Assembly: GCA_033032865.1 (NCBI GenBank)
Contig: JAWHQI010000327.1
Location: forward strand, 1,054,001-1,118,000
From: Dactylorhiza incarnata
Taxonomy: Eukaryota > Streptophyta > Magnoliopsida > Asparagales > Orchidaceae
DNA length: 64,000 nt
Direction: 5' to 3'
The notes under the pieces are model-generated. The model saw only the letters and a program-made list of their open reading frames with translations. It was not told where the DNA came from and did no database searches. This document shows, one piece after another, positions 1 through 11,320 of this stretch. The first letter of the stretch is position 1. The number at the start of each line of letters is the position of its first letter. A program made the position numbers and the translations under genes.

Positions 1-272
1 TATCGCCAGCGATAGTGAACAGAACTCCATTTTGGCTTCTAGTTGTGGGTGCTTCCTGGGGCACACCCCCAGGCATTGCTGCACATGCAGTAGCACTCCC
101 ACTGCCTCAAAACGCACAAAATCACCAGAACCAAGTCTGGGAGCTGTCGCCTGGCGATATCCAATATCGCCAGCGACAGTGAGCAGAACTCCTTTTCTGC
201 TTCTAACTTCGGGTGCTTCCCGGGGCACACCCCCAGGCGTTGCTGCGCATGCAGTAGCACTCTCTAGTCCTA
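1..272. repeat. Two direct copies of a ~163-bp unit
   Basis: The stretch from TATCGCCAGCGATAGTGAAC at 1 recurs in slightly diverged form from about 164. The copies share the ACTCC, CTTCTA and GGGGCACACCCCCAGGC blocks and the TGCAGTAGCACTC end. Open frames across it are low-information by-products of the repeat. Confidence 0.75.
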
Positions 273-1105
273 CGAAGCAGGATATCAACACGGAGTTTTT
301 CCCCCGGCACGCACAATATCAAAAAGCATCACCAATCCGGACGAACCATCTCGGATGGGCTTCACACAGCGCGCCTACGTCCATTTCATGTATGGAATCT
401 ACATGTATGCAAGACTTGACGGGGATAACACGAATCGACCCGTCGGAGGCCACGACCTCACCCTTTTGGGTAGGGGCATCAACGATGCAAGGAACGGACT
501 AGAACATGTCCAAATGAGGGTAAAGAGAATCGTTACCCTTAGACGCCGCTTCGAAGCCATGGCTTGGTTTTTAGCACGGTTGGAAAGGAGCGTCTTGCCC
601 TCCTCTACACGTAGCCACCAACGTCGAGGGAATCAGAGTAGTGTAGCTCCACCAAATCCAAGCTCTAGGCTAGGGTTTACTATTGGATCTCCTTCTCCAA
701 GCTCTCCCTCTCTCTCTTAATTGAAACCCTTAAGAGAATAAGGAATTAAGGTGATTTTCGGCCTTTTTATGCCAACCACCGAGCCTCCCTGTCCAAAACA
801 AGGCCCCAAAGTCAATGTGCCATCAATGGCCTCGATTTCGGCTGCAAAGTAGAATTTGGAGTTGTCGCCCGGCGATAGCCGCTGTCGCTTGGCGACAGCG
901 GTAAAGAACCGACTTTGACCAGTCAACGCCACCGCTGCGAACAGTGCCTGACACATGTCACGGTGTCTCCAGCGTTAGCACTTAACGCCACCCGACAGCC
1001 TCTCTAGAACCCTTCTCGCCAAAACGCTGTCGCCGGGCGACATCCGATATCGCCAGCGACAGTGCTGGATTCCAGAAATCCAACTTTCTGAATTGGGGTC
1101 TTACA
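1..1105 (+). mobile_element. LTR-like remnant, probably Ty3/gypsy
   Basis: No coding region is recognisable. The segment ends in GGGGTCTTACA (to 1105), a terminus common at the 3' ends of plant gypsy LTRs. A motif of the form CTGTCGCC-GGCGA followed by TATCGCCAGCGACAG recurs near 150-180, 860-900 and 1027-1062, each able to form a short hairpin. The first 272 bases hold a direct duplication of about 163 bp. The 5' end and partner LTR are outside the window, so assignment as an LTR is inference. Confidence 0.35.
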
Positions 1106-1120
1106 ACTCAGCTCCCTGTT

Positions 1121-1290
1121 AGGTGTTGAGTTCCTCTACCTCCAGGTGAGCTCGGCTCCCTATTAGGTGTGGAGTCCCCTCCCCCTCCAGGTGAGCTCGG
1201 CTCCCCGGTAGGTGTGGAGTCCCCTCGCCCACCAGGTGAGCTCGACTCCCTGGTAGGTGTGGAGTTTCCGCCTTCCCCCTCAGGTCGAGC
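1121..1290. repeat. 45-bp tandem repeat, about four copies
   Basis: Units carry AGGTGAGCTCGGCTCCC followed by TAGGTGTGGAGTCCCCT. AGGTGAG starts at 1144, 1189 and 1234, an exact 45-bp period. The array grades into the longer repeat that follows and has the same GAGCTCGGCTC core. Confidence 0.8.
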
Positions 1291-1294
1291 CCGG

Positions 1295-1870
1295 CTCGAC
1301 TAAGGGTGTTGAGTTTTTCTCCACCTAAGGTCAAGATCAATTCGACCTAAGGTGTTGAGCTTTCTCCACCTGCAGTTGAGCTCGGCTCACAGGAGGGTTG
1401 CTAAGCGGAGAAAGGTTTGCCTTCCACCTCAGGTCGAGCCCGGCTCGACTAAGGGTGTTGCGTTTTTCTCCACCTAAGGTCAAGATCAATTCGACCTAAG
1501 GTGTTGAGCCTCCAGTTGAGCTCGGCTCATAGGAGGGTTGCTAAGCGGAGAAAGGTTTGCCTTCCACCTCAGGTCGAGCCCAACTCAACTAAGGGTGTTG
1601 AGTTTTTCTCCACCTAAGGTCAAGATCAATTCGACCTAAGGTTTTGAGCTTTCTCCACCTCCAGTTGAGCTCGGCTCATAGGAGGGTTGCTAAGCGGAGA
1701 AAAGTTTGCCTTCCACCTCAGGTCGAGCTCGGCTCGACTAGAGATGTTGAGTTTTTCTCCACCTAAGGTCAAGATCAATTCGACCTAAGGTGTTGAGCTT
1801 TCTCCACCTCCAATTGAGCTCGGCTCATAGGAGGGTGGTTAAGTGGAGAAAGGTTCGCGTTACGCCCCAA
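1295..1870. repeat. ~140-150-bp tandem repeat, four copies
   Basis: Each unit has the blocks GTTTTTCTCCACCTAAGGTC, GATCAATTCGACCTAAGG, AGTTGAGCTCGGCTCA and GGAGGGTTGCTAAGCGGAGA. Units start near 1300, 1450, 1590 and 1740, so spacing alternates between about 140 and 150 bp. It is probably a minisatellite in the untranslated part of an LTR element; no protein signal is seen. Confidence 0.8.
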
Positions 1871-2157
1871 GTTAGGTTCAGTTGAAAACTCGGCAGGAAC
1901 ATCCCGTTGGCAGAGCCCTTCGTGGATCACTCTAGGGTCCCACCTACTCGTCAAATAGGTGGATTGGACTTTCTTTCCGAGCTTAAGGCAAGCTCGAAAA
2001 GAGCGGAGATTGTGTACAACCCTCATATTTTCCGAGTCGGTGTGACCCGACACGGATGAGGTCGTAACGGAAAAGGTGACCGTGACGCAGCAAACCAAAC
2101 CATCGGAGATCGTTAAGGACCGAGAAAGAGAAGACCCGGGGAGGACACTTCCTGCTT

Positions 2158-2260
2158 GGGCGAGCGGACCCTAGGTCCACTCGTCCAAGGCTCCGGGCGA
2201 GTGGACCTAAGGTCCACTCGCCCGAGTGGAGGGGCGAGTGGATCATAGGTCCACTCGCCC
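2158..2260. repeat. Three 29-bp palindromes at 37-bp spacing
   Basis: Near-perfect inverted repeats lie at 2158-2186, 2195-2223 and 2232-2260. The consensus is GGGCGAGTGGAC, a 5-base centre, then GTCCACTCGCCC. The centres differ (CCTAG, CTAAG, ATAG-type) while the arms are kept. Each can fold into a 12-bp stem. Confidence 0.85.
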
Positions 2261-2263
2261 GAT

Positions 2264-2740
2264 AGATCTAAGTGTATCATACCTAAAACTTAACTTGAAG
2301 CTGACTGTGTAAACAGAACAGATTTCAGTTTGGTGTACACATACAAATCTCACCAAAAATAGACTTTGGGGAGCTAAAGACCACCAAAAATAATGCTGCC
2401 TCAATCTGAAAAGGCATTTTCAAGGGCTACAACTTTCATGTTGAGCCCAAAGTCCAGATCTAAGTGTATCATACCTAAAAATTAACTTGAAGTTGATTGT
2501 GTAAACAGAACAGATTTCAGTTTGGTGTACACATATAGATCTCACCAAAAATAGATTTTTGGAAGCTACAGACCACCAAAAATAATGTGTCATCCTAATC
2601 TGAAAAGGTATTTTCAAGGGCTACAACTTTCATGTTGAGCCAAAGTCCAAATCTTAAGTGTATCATACCTAAAAATTAACTTGAAGCTGACTGCATAAAC
2701 AAAATAGATTTTAGTTTGGTCTGCAGATAACAAATCTGGA
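2264..2740. repeat. ~192-bp tandem repeat, 2.5 copies
   Basis: Units begin AGATCTAAGTGTATCATACC at 2264 and 2456, with a third partial copy at about 2649. Each contains ACAGATTTCAGTTTGGTGTA and GGGCTACAACTTTCATGTTG. The last block resembles the ACAACTTTCGTGTTGAACAC core of the foldback element at 6665-7080. Confidence 0.85.
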
Positions 2741-2751
2741 CAGATCTTGAA

Positions 2752-2761
2752 GTATATATAA
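2752..2761 (+). promoter_or_regulatory. TATA box of the LTR
   Basis: TATATATAAG lies about 30 bp upstream of a C/T-rich probable start region (TTCTTCCTCC). The position inside an LTR-like segment fits a Pol II promoter driving rightward transcription. Confidence 0.5.
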
Positions 2762-3663
2762 GGGTAGATGTTCGTATTCTTCCTCCAGCAAAGGGTTATG
2801 ATCTACACACCTTCTTTACTTCATTACTCGCTTTACAGACCTCCATTCTTCACGAGATCAAGTCCTACAACTTCGTATCGAAGAAATGAGTTGATTGAAG
2901 CTATTTTCACGGCAAACGATGCCCTAAAATGGATGTTCTAGTGTGGTCTCTCATCACGAATTTCTCCATAGAACTCGTTAAAATCAAGCGCTTTTGAGCT
3001 TGATGTCTCTCATATTTCGATCTATAAATCTAGCACCAAGGGAGAGGGGAGGAAACTCACTTGATTCAAGGCCAAGTGCTCCTCCTTGGTGGCATGGTGG
3101 TTTTTTTCTCCAGCGAACTTGCTTCAAATACTGCTCCTAAGCTTGGTCTCCTTCAGAAAAAATGGCTGGATAGTTCTGGGAGAGAAAGAGGAAATATTTT
3201 GTAGGAGAGGAACTAGGAGAGAGAAAATAGTGGCTAATTTGACTAAGAATTAATGGGAAAGTATTTCTTATACTTTGGATTGGTCAACCCAAGCCGTGTA
3301 CCACCCTCATATAAGATCAAATCACCTTTTAGCCTTGAAATGAGCAAAGATAAAACATGGGCTCAAAGGGGCCATGCCACGTCACCACAAAAGAGAATAA
3401 AAGAAAACTAACTGGAACATCGATCGACGATATCATCGAGTTCGCTCGACGGTCAGGCCATCAGGTCACGCCCGTGATGCCTGGTCACGCCCGTGACTTT
3501 GGGCTTTCTTCCCAATTGAAATTTCCCCAAATTTCCTCATAAATTCTTGTTGACCGTGACTCAAACTTGACCACCTCAAGGTCCTAGTGCTTCTACCGAT
3601 CCCGATTCAACTCCCGATGACATTAAACACTCACGAAGGGTCTAATGCGAATTGGGATGTTAC

Positions 3664-5520
3664 AGTCGCACTGCAATGGAATTGGTCCTAGCTAGATCGT
3701 CTTCTTCTTCCTTCTTTAGAAATTGTAATACTTGCTTTAGCCACAGAGCTTCACACGCAGCGCAAGTGAGGGTCATATATACTCGACTTCTGTCGAGGAG
3801 AATGATGCAGTTTGTTGCTTTCATGAGGACCAAGATATGAGATTTTTGCCAAGGAGGAACACATATCCTCATGTGCTTTTGCGATCACCGGGGCTTCCTC
3901 CCCAATCGAAATCGATGTAGCCAATTAAGCATGCCGATGAGTCCTCTGTGTAGACGAGGTCGAAGTTCACAGTCCCCTGAATGTAGTGAAAGATCCGCTT
4001 AGCTGCTGCATAATGATGTTTGCTGGGATTCGCAACAAACCTTGATACAAGGTTGACGACATGCTCAATGCCATGCCTTGTGTGTGTGAGGTAAATGAGG
4101 GAGCCAACAAGTGACATACGCCCTCTTCATCTTCCTTTTCTTCGTCATCTCTTCTTTTAGTTAATTTCATGCTTGGGTCCATGGGTGTAGCAGAGGAATT
4201 GCATGACTCAAGTTGATATTTCTTCAGCAGGTCTCGTGCATATTTCCTCTCTGATAGGTAAATGAAATTGGGATTCTGGATCACTTGAATCCCCAAGAAA
4301 TAGCTCATAAGACTGAGATTAGTCATTTCATACGAGTACTTGAGCTCTTCCTTTACATCGACTATAAACTATGTTGATGATCATGTAATAATAAGATCGT
4401 CGACATAGAGACATAGTATCAAAGTGTCATTATCTTCTCTCTGGGAGTAGAGTGGCTCAACCGGGCAACGTTCAAAACCTTTTGAGAATAGGTAGCTGTC
4501 AATATTGAAATTCCACGCCCGTGGAGCTTTTTTCAGTTCGTATAAGGCCTTTCTTAGACGATATACTTTGTGTTCACTGCCCTTGATTTCAAAACCTTCA
4601 AGTTGTTTGACATGGATGACTTCTTTGATTGTGCCGTTGAGAAAAGCTGATTTCACGTTCATTTGATGGACAATGTAGCCAAACTGAGAAGCGAGGGAAA
4701 ATATCATTCGATTTGTCTCCAAGCGGGTTACAAGCACATAAGCTTCATGATAGTCTTGCCCAAGGATTTGAGCATACCCCTTTGCAACAATCTGAGCTTT
4801 ATGACGAATGACATGACCTTCTTCATTGCACTTAGTCTTGTAGATCCATTTAAGACATATAACTTTAGCATTTGCAGATTTAGTTACAAGAGTCCATGTG
4901 TGATTTTTGTTTACCATGTCGATTTTCTCTTGCATTGCATTGACACATTCTTCTTTAAGTACGGCTTCACCATAGGTGAAACGAGTATCATCGAGCTGGA
5001 CCAGTTGTTGTAGAGGTTCATAAGGTATGCTCTTTTCCAAAGCCTTTGTAGATGTTCGATTGAGAATGTAGAATGCATAATTACATGCTCTACCAAGAAG
5101 CTCTTTAGCATTGAGGTAGTCTGCAGCATGGCCCAGACCATCTCCAAAATGGTGCGGTTGCGACGTTCGACAACCCCTTTTTGTTGAAGTGATCTGGGAG
5201 CGCTAAGGTCTCTTCGAATGTCATGAGTCATGCAGAATTCTGAGAGAGAGTTTGACATGAACTCCCCTCCTCGGTCAGACCTGAGAGCTTTTACGGGAAA
5301 TCCCGTCTATTTCTCAATGAGGACCGTAAAATCTTTGAAGATTTGTGTTACCTCAAATTTGTGAGTGAGGAAGAAGATCTACATGAATCTGGAAAAACCG
5401 TCTGCAAGGAGCAGGTAGTAGCTCTTATCACACAGAGATGTTGTGGAAGCAAGGCCCCCAGACGTTGCCGTGAAGAAGTTCTAATGGTTTAGAGCTCCTT
5501 GAGGATGAATGATCCACTAT
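3664..5520 (-). pseudogene. Degenerate copia integrase-RT-RNase H fragment
   Basis: On the minus strand the order is an integrase piece (about 5480-4911, with a VVERRNRT-type motif containing the catalytic Glu), reverse transcriptase (5040-4381, ending at the YVDDLIIT active site), an RT thumb piece with YFLGIQV (4326-3967) and an RNase H-like end (4117-3664). Frameshifts separate the pieces, and gag and protease are absent. RNase H stops abruptly at 3663, where a gypsy LTR begins, so this is the older, interrupted element. The family is certain; the lineage within copia is not. Confidence 0.85.
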
Positions 5521-5524
5521 AAGA

Positions 5525-5769
5525 CAAAAAACGAAACAGAAGGAGGAAGACAAAGACAATGCTCTGTTTTTCATACATTAATCGAATGAGAGTACATCGC
5601 TTTAAATAGAAAATATTCTGATGTTAAACAGAATAGCAGTTACATTAGACTTTAATAAAAAACGTGACATATATTTGAATGAATTAATAACAGCTAACAC
5701 AAGCTTTTATTTGAGTCCCTTGATCTTCAGCTACACATCAGACGGTCCAACTTAGCAGCTCCTTCAACA
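5525..5769 (-). mobile_element. Truncated copia 5' LTR
   Basis: Read on the minus strand it starts TGTTGAAGGAGC at 5769, has a TATTTAAAG promoter-like box near 5600-5608 and ends where the copia integrase remnant begins. Leader, gag and protease that should lie between are missing, so a deletion probably fused LTR and integrase. Assignment is inferred from position and the TGTTG start. Confidence 0.4.
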
Positions 5770-6664
5770 GTTTTCCCATGCTCCAAACCGAACTGACACG
5801 GGACCGGGCAATTCAATTCGATTTGGCACGATTCGATCACTTTGGTCGATTTTCGCTCCTCGCGCTAGTCTGCCCGGTCCGCTGCAACACTTCTTTTGAT
5901 TATTTGCAAGATCCCAACAAGCCCATCAATTATTTTTATGTAAATATACATTTCTCATGTAACATTTCTCATGTTTTTTTGGAATAAAAAACATTTTCAC
6001 CCAAATTAATTTAATATGAGAAATAGCTTTTAAAAATATTGAAGCATAACCCGCAGGTAGAGTAAACCCTAATCCATCTCTTGAAGTGGGAAGAAGGTGA
6101 GTAAATTCTTGCGTGCATCAACTGCAACATCAACATTTTCCTTGGATCATCATATGTTTCTCTTTGAGCATCATTAAAACTTTGTTATTATTATTACTTT
6201 TTAAAATGAAATGATTCGTCAAAAGACGGCGTAGATGCGATTAACAGAATATACATTCCGAATGGTCGAAAACCGCAAAGGCATCGGTGGTGGCTGGTTG
6301 ATGAGGAGTCGCCGGGCATCCGTCCGAGCAGGAGTTTGATCGAATCAAGTCTAAAACAAGTTAAATGACATGCAAACCTTCCTCTAACAAAAAAACTCAC
6401 TACTTTTTTGTGATTTTCGCTGGATAATTTTCTTCTTTTTTGAAGAAGGTGAATCTAAGAGGGGGAAAGACGACGCGACCGATAGAACTACGGCTAGGAT
6501 TTAGGCAACGGGAGGAGAGAGATGGAGAGGAGGTTATTCCATGGGGTGCAATTAGCGAGAATTGGACTGCGAATATAATTAGAATTTTTTTTACAATTTT
6601 TGGAGTGCTAATAGCGAGAATTGGACTGCTCTTTAAAAATTGTGCAAAGCTGCAGTATATATAT
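5770..6664. other. Unassigned non-coding stretch
   Basis: No recognisable protein, RNA gene or element boundary. The short phrase TAGCGAGAATTGGACTGC occurs twice (about 6551 and 6611), and GACACGGGACC-type GC islands lie near 5800. Short open frames give no family signal. Confidence 0.5.
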
Positions 6665-7080
6665 GTTATCCGCACTACAGTTTTGGCTATCCGCACTCTT
6701 TTTAAATGGGTTATTACACGCCTTTTGAAAATGCGTCTTGTACATGCATTTTTAGGAAAAATGTTCAGCACGAAAGTTGGTTGTAGATCTCATCGAGATT
6801 TACAACTTTCGTGTTGAACACTTTTCCTAAAAATGCATGTACAAGGCGTATTTCCAAAAAATCGATATAGTTACGCACATATTTCAATCAGGGCGGCAAT
6901 ACGTCTTGTGCGTGCATTTTTAGGAAAAGTGTTCAACACGAAAGTTGTAGATCTCGATGAGATCTACAACTTTAGTGTTGATCACTTTTCTAAGAATGTA
7001 TGTACAAGACGTATTTCCAAAAGGCGCGTAATAACTCATACAAAAAAAGTGCGGATAGCCAAAACTGTAGTGCGGATAAC
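6665..7080. mobile_element. 416-bp foldback (MITE-like) element
   Basis: The left end GTTATCCGCACTACAG and the following GGCTATCCGCACT are mirrored at the right end (AGTGCGGATAGCC, then GTGCGGATAAC to 7080). The inside consists of two successive hairpins, about 6737-6849 and 6900-7013, each with GCATTTTTAGGAAAA-type arms and an ACTTTCGTGTTGAACAC core. No clear target duplication is seen (TATAT on the left, AATCA on the right), so the superfamily stays open. Long open frames through it are by-products of the palindrome. Confidence 0.8.
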
Positions 7081-9353
7081 AATCATCTTTTTTTTAATCA
7101 TGGGTGAACGGGGCTCTGAATTCTGACGTAATAAGTGGCTAATTTAAGGAGTGAGTCAGGTTTGGGCCATTTGGCTTCGAATATTTGTATCGATTAAATA
7201 ACTAGCTTTAATTTAATTTAATTGTGTCGGGTTGACCAGCTTACATTTAAATTCAGCTTTCTTTAAATGTTGGTCAGCCGAAATGGTGGATCATGTCTAG
7301 TTAGACCTCGTGGAAAAAAGGCGCAGATTTTGCTGACCCCGCTGTCGCAATGAGTGTCGGATTCTTCGAAGGCTAAATACAGAACGTACCGGTGAAGATT
7401 ATCAAGTCTGAATCATAACGATTCACTCCATCCGTCTCTTCGAACACTTGCGTGATCCGCAGAAAAGTCTTCAATTTCCTTACGATGTAGTTATCAAATG
7501 CACTACATAGATTCAGAGACGTGTATAACTCACTATGATAAGTGCAAGAGCTGCCCCATTCTGTGACAAAGATGTCACGCGCATAGTCGCAAATGCGACT
7601 TAATGCTAAATTGAGCTCAAGCAGTGGTTGCCCCACTTCCTTCCAACGTGCAAACCATACATTTCGCTCATGGAATCTTTAATGTTGTGCAACTCACATC
7701 ATTGCTAATGCAACCTCCCCGCAACTACCGTCCATGTTGCACTAAGGGGCGGGGTCCACATCATCGCACATGCGGCCTCTGCGACAATCGCTCCCCTAAC
7801 TACCCGTCACACTTGCACTCACACCATTTGGTCATTTGCCCGTGATTACTACCGCCTCTTGTCAACCACACATTATCGTGACTCAATCGAAATCTCGATA
7901 TCCCCATAATTGCATCCATCCCTGCATGCAACACATCGCCACCCGACATACTGCCTCCATGCTCGACTCCACAATGACCCTCAGCAACACCGTCTCGATT
8001 GAACAGTTACCAAGAATCACAACCTTTGGGTTCACGTGTAGCGCATCGCCCCACACTCGCACATGCAGCCCATTGACCTCCAACCTTTGTGACATAGCAT
8101 TGGTGACAAAAGCACCACCAAAATGCTTCACTGCCCTTGAAATAAACACCACTTCTGCACTGAGAAATACTTTTATGTGTAGCGTTCCATGCTCTAGGCG
8201 CGGGACTGCATTTTCTCAATTAACTACAGTTGTATCGAAAATACATTTCCAAAAAATGGTGTTTTCTTTGCAGTACAGTTATATTTAACACTAACAAAAA
8301 CATCTTTGCTACAATAATATTTTTACAACCTTTATCCAAAACATATGCATATGAGATCTTAAAATGATCGTAAAAAAAATATGAATCGATATTATGATTC
8401 TTATTTTGTAAGAAAATAAATATCTTAGCATACAAAATCAATTTCGCACCTACTTGTAGGAACGCTACACGTATAAAAAAAATCCATCTTCAACTCCAGT
8501 CCCCGCAAATATGTGCCTCAAAGCCCTGCCATTGCTGCCCAACAAAGTTGCATTCGTCTACGCTTGATTGGATCATTGCTTAACCCTACTCCACCAGCCA
8601 AGCGTCGACTTGCTCTTGTTAGTGCCTACACACTACGGCGACATCGCCGGTCACTCTGTCTTGCGCTCATCGGGTAACAACTCCGCATGGCTATGTACAT
8701 GTGATCGATCACGTATTGTAGAGAGTTAGGTTTAGATATAAAAATATATATATTTAGTACAGTAAATTATTCATAACCCCCTTATCTTTTTCACTATTGT
8801 CAGTCAATAACTAATTTTATCTTTCTCACCAAAGTAAATAATCCTCTAATATTTATAAATAAGTGTATATGTATAATCCCCTTATCTTCTTCATAGATAG
8901 TTTGATAATTGATAAAAATATGCATTACATAAATTTTTACTTAGAATTCATAGTAAATAACTTAATTTAAATATTTACCTACTTATTATTTACAGATAAA
9001 TGAGTATTTCTAAATAAATGATAAAATTCATGTAGTACATGTTTTTAAGTTTTTTCTAATTTATTTATATTTAAATACATTTTTTCGCATACATTTCGAA
9101 AAGACAGAATAAAATCAGATAAGTTTTTTACTTTCTTATAGTTTTAATATAACTTATGAAATCTTAATTTATGTGTTTAATTATTATATATTTTACATAT
9201 ATTTATTTAATGGAGATTGTTTCGTATAATCAATATATACTCTGCGAATTTATTTTACAAGAATATATATTACATGAGTTTTATCATTTCTGTTAAAGTA
9301 AATTGTTGAATACCTCTATTTCACGGAGAATATATATTGAATTTTATCGTTTT
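7081..9353. other. Unassigned, mostly AT-rich DNA
   Basis: 7140-8700 has mixed composition with short open frames that match nothing I recognise. 8740-9353 is strongly AT-rich with many ATATAT and TTTA runs. There are no LTR ends, tRNA-like boxes or splice-bounded exons that I can defend. It may be old, decayed transposon or intergenic DNA. Confidence 0.5.
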
Positions 9354-9997
9354 TGATGGGTACTCATAATAGAGCCTCATATTTATAAAAGAGCTTGGTA
9401 GAGATCTTCTTAGAAAGGCAACGAATATTTTCAAAGACGGATATTTCCAAAGACGGATCATTTCCAAAGACGAATTACTTCCAAAGACGGATCATTTCCA
9501 AAATCTCTCCTCCCCCAATTTGGCAGGAAAAGTAAGACGCGCAAAGCCGTCGCAAACACGACAGAGAGTCCCCCACCCATCGCGGGGGGAATTCCCACCG
9601 CCGCGCCGCGTCCCGGAAGGGACGCGGCCAAGTCGCGCCCCCTTGGGGCGCGGCCTTGGCCGCACCCCCTTAGGGTGCGGCCAAGCCGCACCCCACGCGG
9701 GGTGCGGCCAAGCCGCACCCCCTCGGGGTGCGGTCAAAGTTGCACCCCCTCGGGGTGCGCCCGGGCCGCACCCCCTCTTGGACGCGCCTACGTCGCATTC
9801 CCTCAGGACACGGCCGCGCCCACCCCTCCTCGGGGTGCGGTCCGGCGCCCGCTCCTCGCCGAAGGATCCCGGTCCCCCTTTTAGGGGGCGACCCCCCGAT
9901 TCGCCGTCCGCCCGAGGCGTCCCCGTGGTTCGTCGCGCACTTGGAGCGCTTCAGCACTAGCGCGCGCTCAGAACGTTTCTGAGCGCGATCAGGAAGC

Positions 9998-10170
9998 TTT
10001 CTCACTTTTTGTCTTTCCGGCTTCTCACTTTTTGGGTTTCCGGCTTCTCACTTTTTGTCTTTCCGGCTTCTCACTTTTTGGGTTTCCGGCTTCTCACTTT
10101 TTGTCTTTCCGGCTTCTCACTTTTTGTCTTTCCGGCTTCTCACTTTTTGTCTTTCCGGCTTCTCACTTTT
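9998..10170. repeat. 23-bp tandem repeat, 7 units
   Basis: Units read CTTCTCACTTTTTGTCTTTCCGG, shown here only as a consensus of CTTCTCACTTTTT plus GTCTTTCCGG or GGGTTTCCGG. The two variants alternate irregularly. The array ends at CTTCTCACTTTTCAGG. Confidence 0.9.
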
Positions 10171-10747
10171 CAGGAACAGTCAGTCACCTTTTTCGCCTCC
10201 AACGGAACTGCCCGAACTGCCCGAGCTGCCCAAGCTGCCCGAGGGGCAAGGTGGTCATTTAGAAAGGCAACGAATATTTCCAAAGACGGATCATTTGCAA
10301 AGACGAATTACTTCCAAAGACGGATCATTTCCAAAATCTCTCCTCCCCCAATTTGACAGGAAAAGTAAGACGCGCAAAGCCGTCGCAAACACGACAGAGA
10401 GTCCCCCACCCATCGCGGGGGGAATTCCCACCGCCGCGCCGTGTCCCGGAAGGGACGCGGCCAAATCGCGCCCCCTTGGGGCGCGGCCTTGGCCGCACCC
10501 CCTCGGGGTGCGCCCGGGCCGCACCCCCTCTTGGACGCGCCTATGTCGCATTCCCTCAGGATACGGCCGCGCCCACCCCTCCTCGGGGTGCGGTCCGGCG
10601 CCCGCTCCTCGCCGAAGGATCCCGGTCCCCCTTTTAGGGGGCGACCCCCCGATTCGCCGTCCGCCCGAGGCGTCCCCGTGGTTCGTTGCGCACTTGGAGC
10701 GCTTCAGCACTAGCGCGCGCTCAGAACGTTTCTGAGCGCGATCAGGA

Positions 10748-10995
10748 AGCTTTCTCACTTTTTGTCTTTCCGGCTTCTCACTTTTTGGGTTTCCGGCTTC
10801 TCACTTTTTGTCTTTCCGGCATCTCACTTTTTGGGTTTCCGGCTTCTCACTTTTTGTCTTTCCGTCTTCTCACTTTTTGTCTTTCCGGCTTCTCACTTTT
10901 TGGGTTTCTGGCTTCTCACTTTTTGTCTTTCCGGCTTCTCACTTTTTGGGTTTCCGGCTTCTCACTTTTTGTCTTTCCGGCTTCTCACTTTTCAG
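10748..10995. repeat. 23-bp tandem repeat, 10 units
   Basis: Same unit as at 9998, with the variant order and rare forms (TTCCGGCAT, TTCCGTC, TTTCTGG) shared with the array in the 3' LTR. Confidence 0.9.
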
Positions 10996-11180
10996 GAACA
11001 GTCAGTCGCCTTTTTCGCCTCCAACGGAACTGCCCGAACTGCCCAAGCTGCCCGAGGGGCAAGGTGGTCATTTACGAAAAATGGCGATCCGAGAGCCCCG
11101 AACCGGAGAATATGATTCGTCCACCAAGCATTTATGGAAACTACCAACGACAAAATTACCGGGTCACCCCCGGCCAAAGC

Positions 11181-11187
11181 TATAAAA
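11181..11187 (+). promoter_or_regulatory. TATA box of the 5' LTR
   Basis: TATAAAA within AGCTATAAAAGGAGCCCC. It is the best promoter in the LTR and would drive transcription of gag. The same box lies at 17585 in the 3' LTR. Confidence 0.65.
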
Positions 11188-11320
11188 GGAGCCCCAAGGC
11201 TTCATTTGAAAGGACCTTGACTTCTGGACCCGGGAGAGCTCCTTGCAGACTTTTGCGGAATTCTCCTTCGGCGCTTGAAGATCTCCTTCGTGGACTTGAA
11301 GATCTTCATCATCCCGAAAG

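Larger units (their letters stand above)
2264..3663 (+). mobile_element. Probable gypsy LTR, 3' end at TGTTACA
   Basis: Upstream repeats (2264-2740), a TATA box at 2752 and a transcribed-looking region up to GGGATGTTACA at 3663 look like U3, promoter and R/U5. The 3' end directly abuts an RNase H coding sequence of a minus-strand copia element, which is what insertion of this LTR element into copia would leave. The left boundary is uncertain and could lie as far left as 1106. The 5' side of the element is not in the window. Confidence 0.5.
9411..11074. repeat. 849-bp tandem duplication inside the 5' LTR
   Basis: Copy 1 is 9411-10259 and copy 2 is 10260-11074. Both start TAGAAAGGCAACGAATAT. 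The junction TCATTTAGAAAGG joins the end of one unit (GGTCATTTA) to the start of the next (CTTAGAAAGG) through the shared bases TTA. Copy 2 has the same ten 23-bp variants as the 3' LTR, while copy 1 has only seven, so the two halves have different histories. Confidence 0.85.

Noticed and set aside
9458..10735. Pro/Arg-rich frames in the GC-rich LTR block
   Set aside because: Open only because of the CGCACCCC palindromes, on both strands and in several frames.
9998..11185. Long hydrophobic open frames full of SFRLLTF and SGFSLF repeats, suggesting a membrane protein
   Set aside because: They come from the 23-bp LTR repeat read in all three frames, as 23 is not a multiple of three, and recur in both LTRs.
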